Shown here: positions 63,270-64,000 of the stretch, in pieces
Position numbering within the stretch: position 1 is the stretch's first letter
Layout: the number at the start of each line of letters is the position of its first letter
From: Euglena gracilis
Taxonomy: Eukaryota; Euglenida; Euglenophyceae; Euglenales
Assembly: GCA_039621445.1 (NCBI GenBank)
Contig: CP154954.1
Location: 68,234,714 to 68,298,713, forward strand
Length of the DNA: 64,000 nt
Reading direction: 5' to 3'
Notes under the pieces: model-generated
Told to the model about the DNA's origin: nothing
The model's database searches: none
What the model saw: only the letters and a program-made list of their open reading frames with translations
Program-made: the position numbers and the translations under genes

Positions 63270-64000
63270 GTCCCAGGCAAAGTTCTCGACATACAGCTCC
63301 ACCCCCCATAAAACAGACCCCATGTATGCTGTCCGCATGCATCAAAAAGCATTCTTTTTTCCACAATATAATTGGGAAATGGTCCCAGTGGTGATAACAG
63401 AGTGCCTTGCGTCCAAATACATCCAAATAAATACCCGAAGATGAAAAGTTTGGGTCGGTGGTGATTTATACATCTGGCTCCAACTACTGAGCAAATGCCT
63501 GTTTGAAATTGAGCAACGTGCTCCTCTGTTTTTTTTTTTGAAATGACAGGGGACCGCATTTTGCAAAGCAGATTCGAACATTTCAAAATTTGCACAACTG
63601 GATGAAATTGCTGTTTTACGTATGCCAACCCCTTGTTTGATGGGCTCCCAGATCTGGCCTTGGGGGGGGACGACTTTGGGTGGGTCGACCCATGGTCGCT
63701 TAAGGTCGCCCAGGTTCATAAGGTCGTCCCCCCCCCCCAGATGTGGAGTGGGTGCAGCGACCCTGGGGGACAGTGGCACTAACCCTGGAGTCCACCGAAT
63801 TTTGAGGCACTTTCCTTCCAAGGAAGCCTCTTTTTGGGGGCAAATCCCTTTGAACTGTCCAAGGGCCCTAAAATAATAATAACAAAATCCCTTGTGTTGC
63901 CCAACCTTTTTAAGTTTCAAACCCTTTTGTTTCTGAACTGCCCAAAGATGATCTAATCATCAGTTCAACCAAGTCGTTTTGGGGGCCAAACCCTCAAGTT
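63270..64000 (+). other. Stretch without a supported gene
   Basis: An open frame covers 63052-63444 and reads NWEMVPVVITECLASKYIQI near its end, without a recognised family. The rest, including GACCCATGGTCGC and GGTCGTCCCCCCCCCC near 63690-63735, shows no gene. Confidence 0.35.

Noticed and set aside
1-64000. tRNA or rRNA genes
   Set aside because: No cloverleaf-type sequence with A and B box or conserved rRNA segment was noticed on either strand; a covariance-model scan would be decisive.

Overview
The window looks like nuclear DNA of a eukaryote, probably a protist or alga. The signs are a Ty3/Gypsy retroelement pol with a chromodomain, a Tc1/mariner element with TA target duplication, several other TIR elements with target-site duplications, a PHD-finger-like Cys/His module, GT-AG intron-like signals with strong polypyrimidine tracts, and an exon resembling a PstS-type phosphate-binding protein. 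No rRNA, tRNA, operon or CRISPR array was seen. A Lys/Gly tract, GC-rich coding relics and many G/C homopolymers would fit several algal groups; the lineage cannot be fixed from sequence alone.

Layout. 1-4711: 5'-truncated Ty3/Gypsy pol (RT, RNase H, then after a +1 frame change a zinc-binding DDE integrase and a chromodomain interrupted by TGA exactly at its conserved Trp). 4700-6930: C-rich minisatellite and A-tracts. 7550-12917: a long broken coding region of unknown family (Lys/Gly-rich, Pro/Ala-rich, then Cys-rich) with in-frame stops and frame changes. 11803-49741: a direct tandem duplication with an 18.8-19.2 kb unit (copy 1 11803-30575, copy 2 30576-49741) whose junction shows 2 bp of microhomology. 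49742-64000: unique sequence rich in dispersed repeats, a 0.9 kb TIR element, a Tc1/mariner element with about 450-bp TIRs, and the PstS-like exon.

Each duplicated unit holds the 3' end of the 7.5-12.9 kb relic, a minus-strand coiled-coil gene with repeat-rich N-terminal sequence and dozens of short GC hairpins, two 470-bp MITEs with 3-bp TSDs, a 1.43-kb insertion carrying a splice acceptor, an ORF and a PHD-like module, a 1.1-kb foldback element with 32-bp repeat arrays, a large perfect hairpin and a minus-strand gag-like fragment. The two copies differ by scattered substitutions, by homopolymer lengths and by a few large replacements, so either a fairly recent tandem duplication or two haplotypes joined end to end in the assembly could explain them.

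The strongest structural results come from comparing repeats inside the window. Three insertions have paralogous 'empty sites' elsewhere in the same 64 kb, which fixes their ends and TSDs. The other unusual signal is a set of short elements, each built from one short core word repeated in both orientations and separated by runs of 7-15 G or C; homologous elements carry different cores, but within an element all core copies agree.
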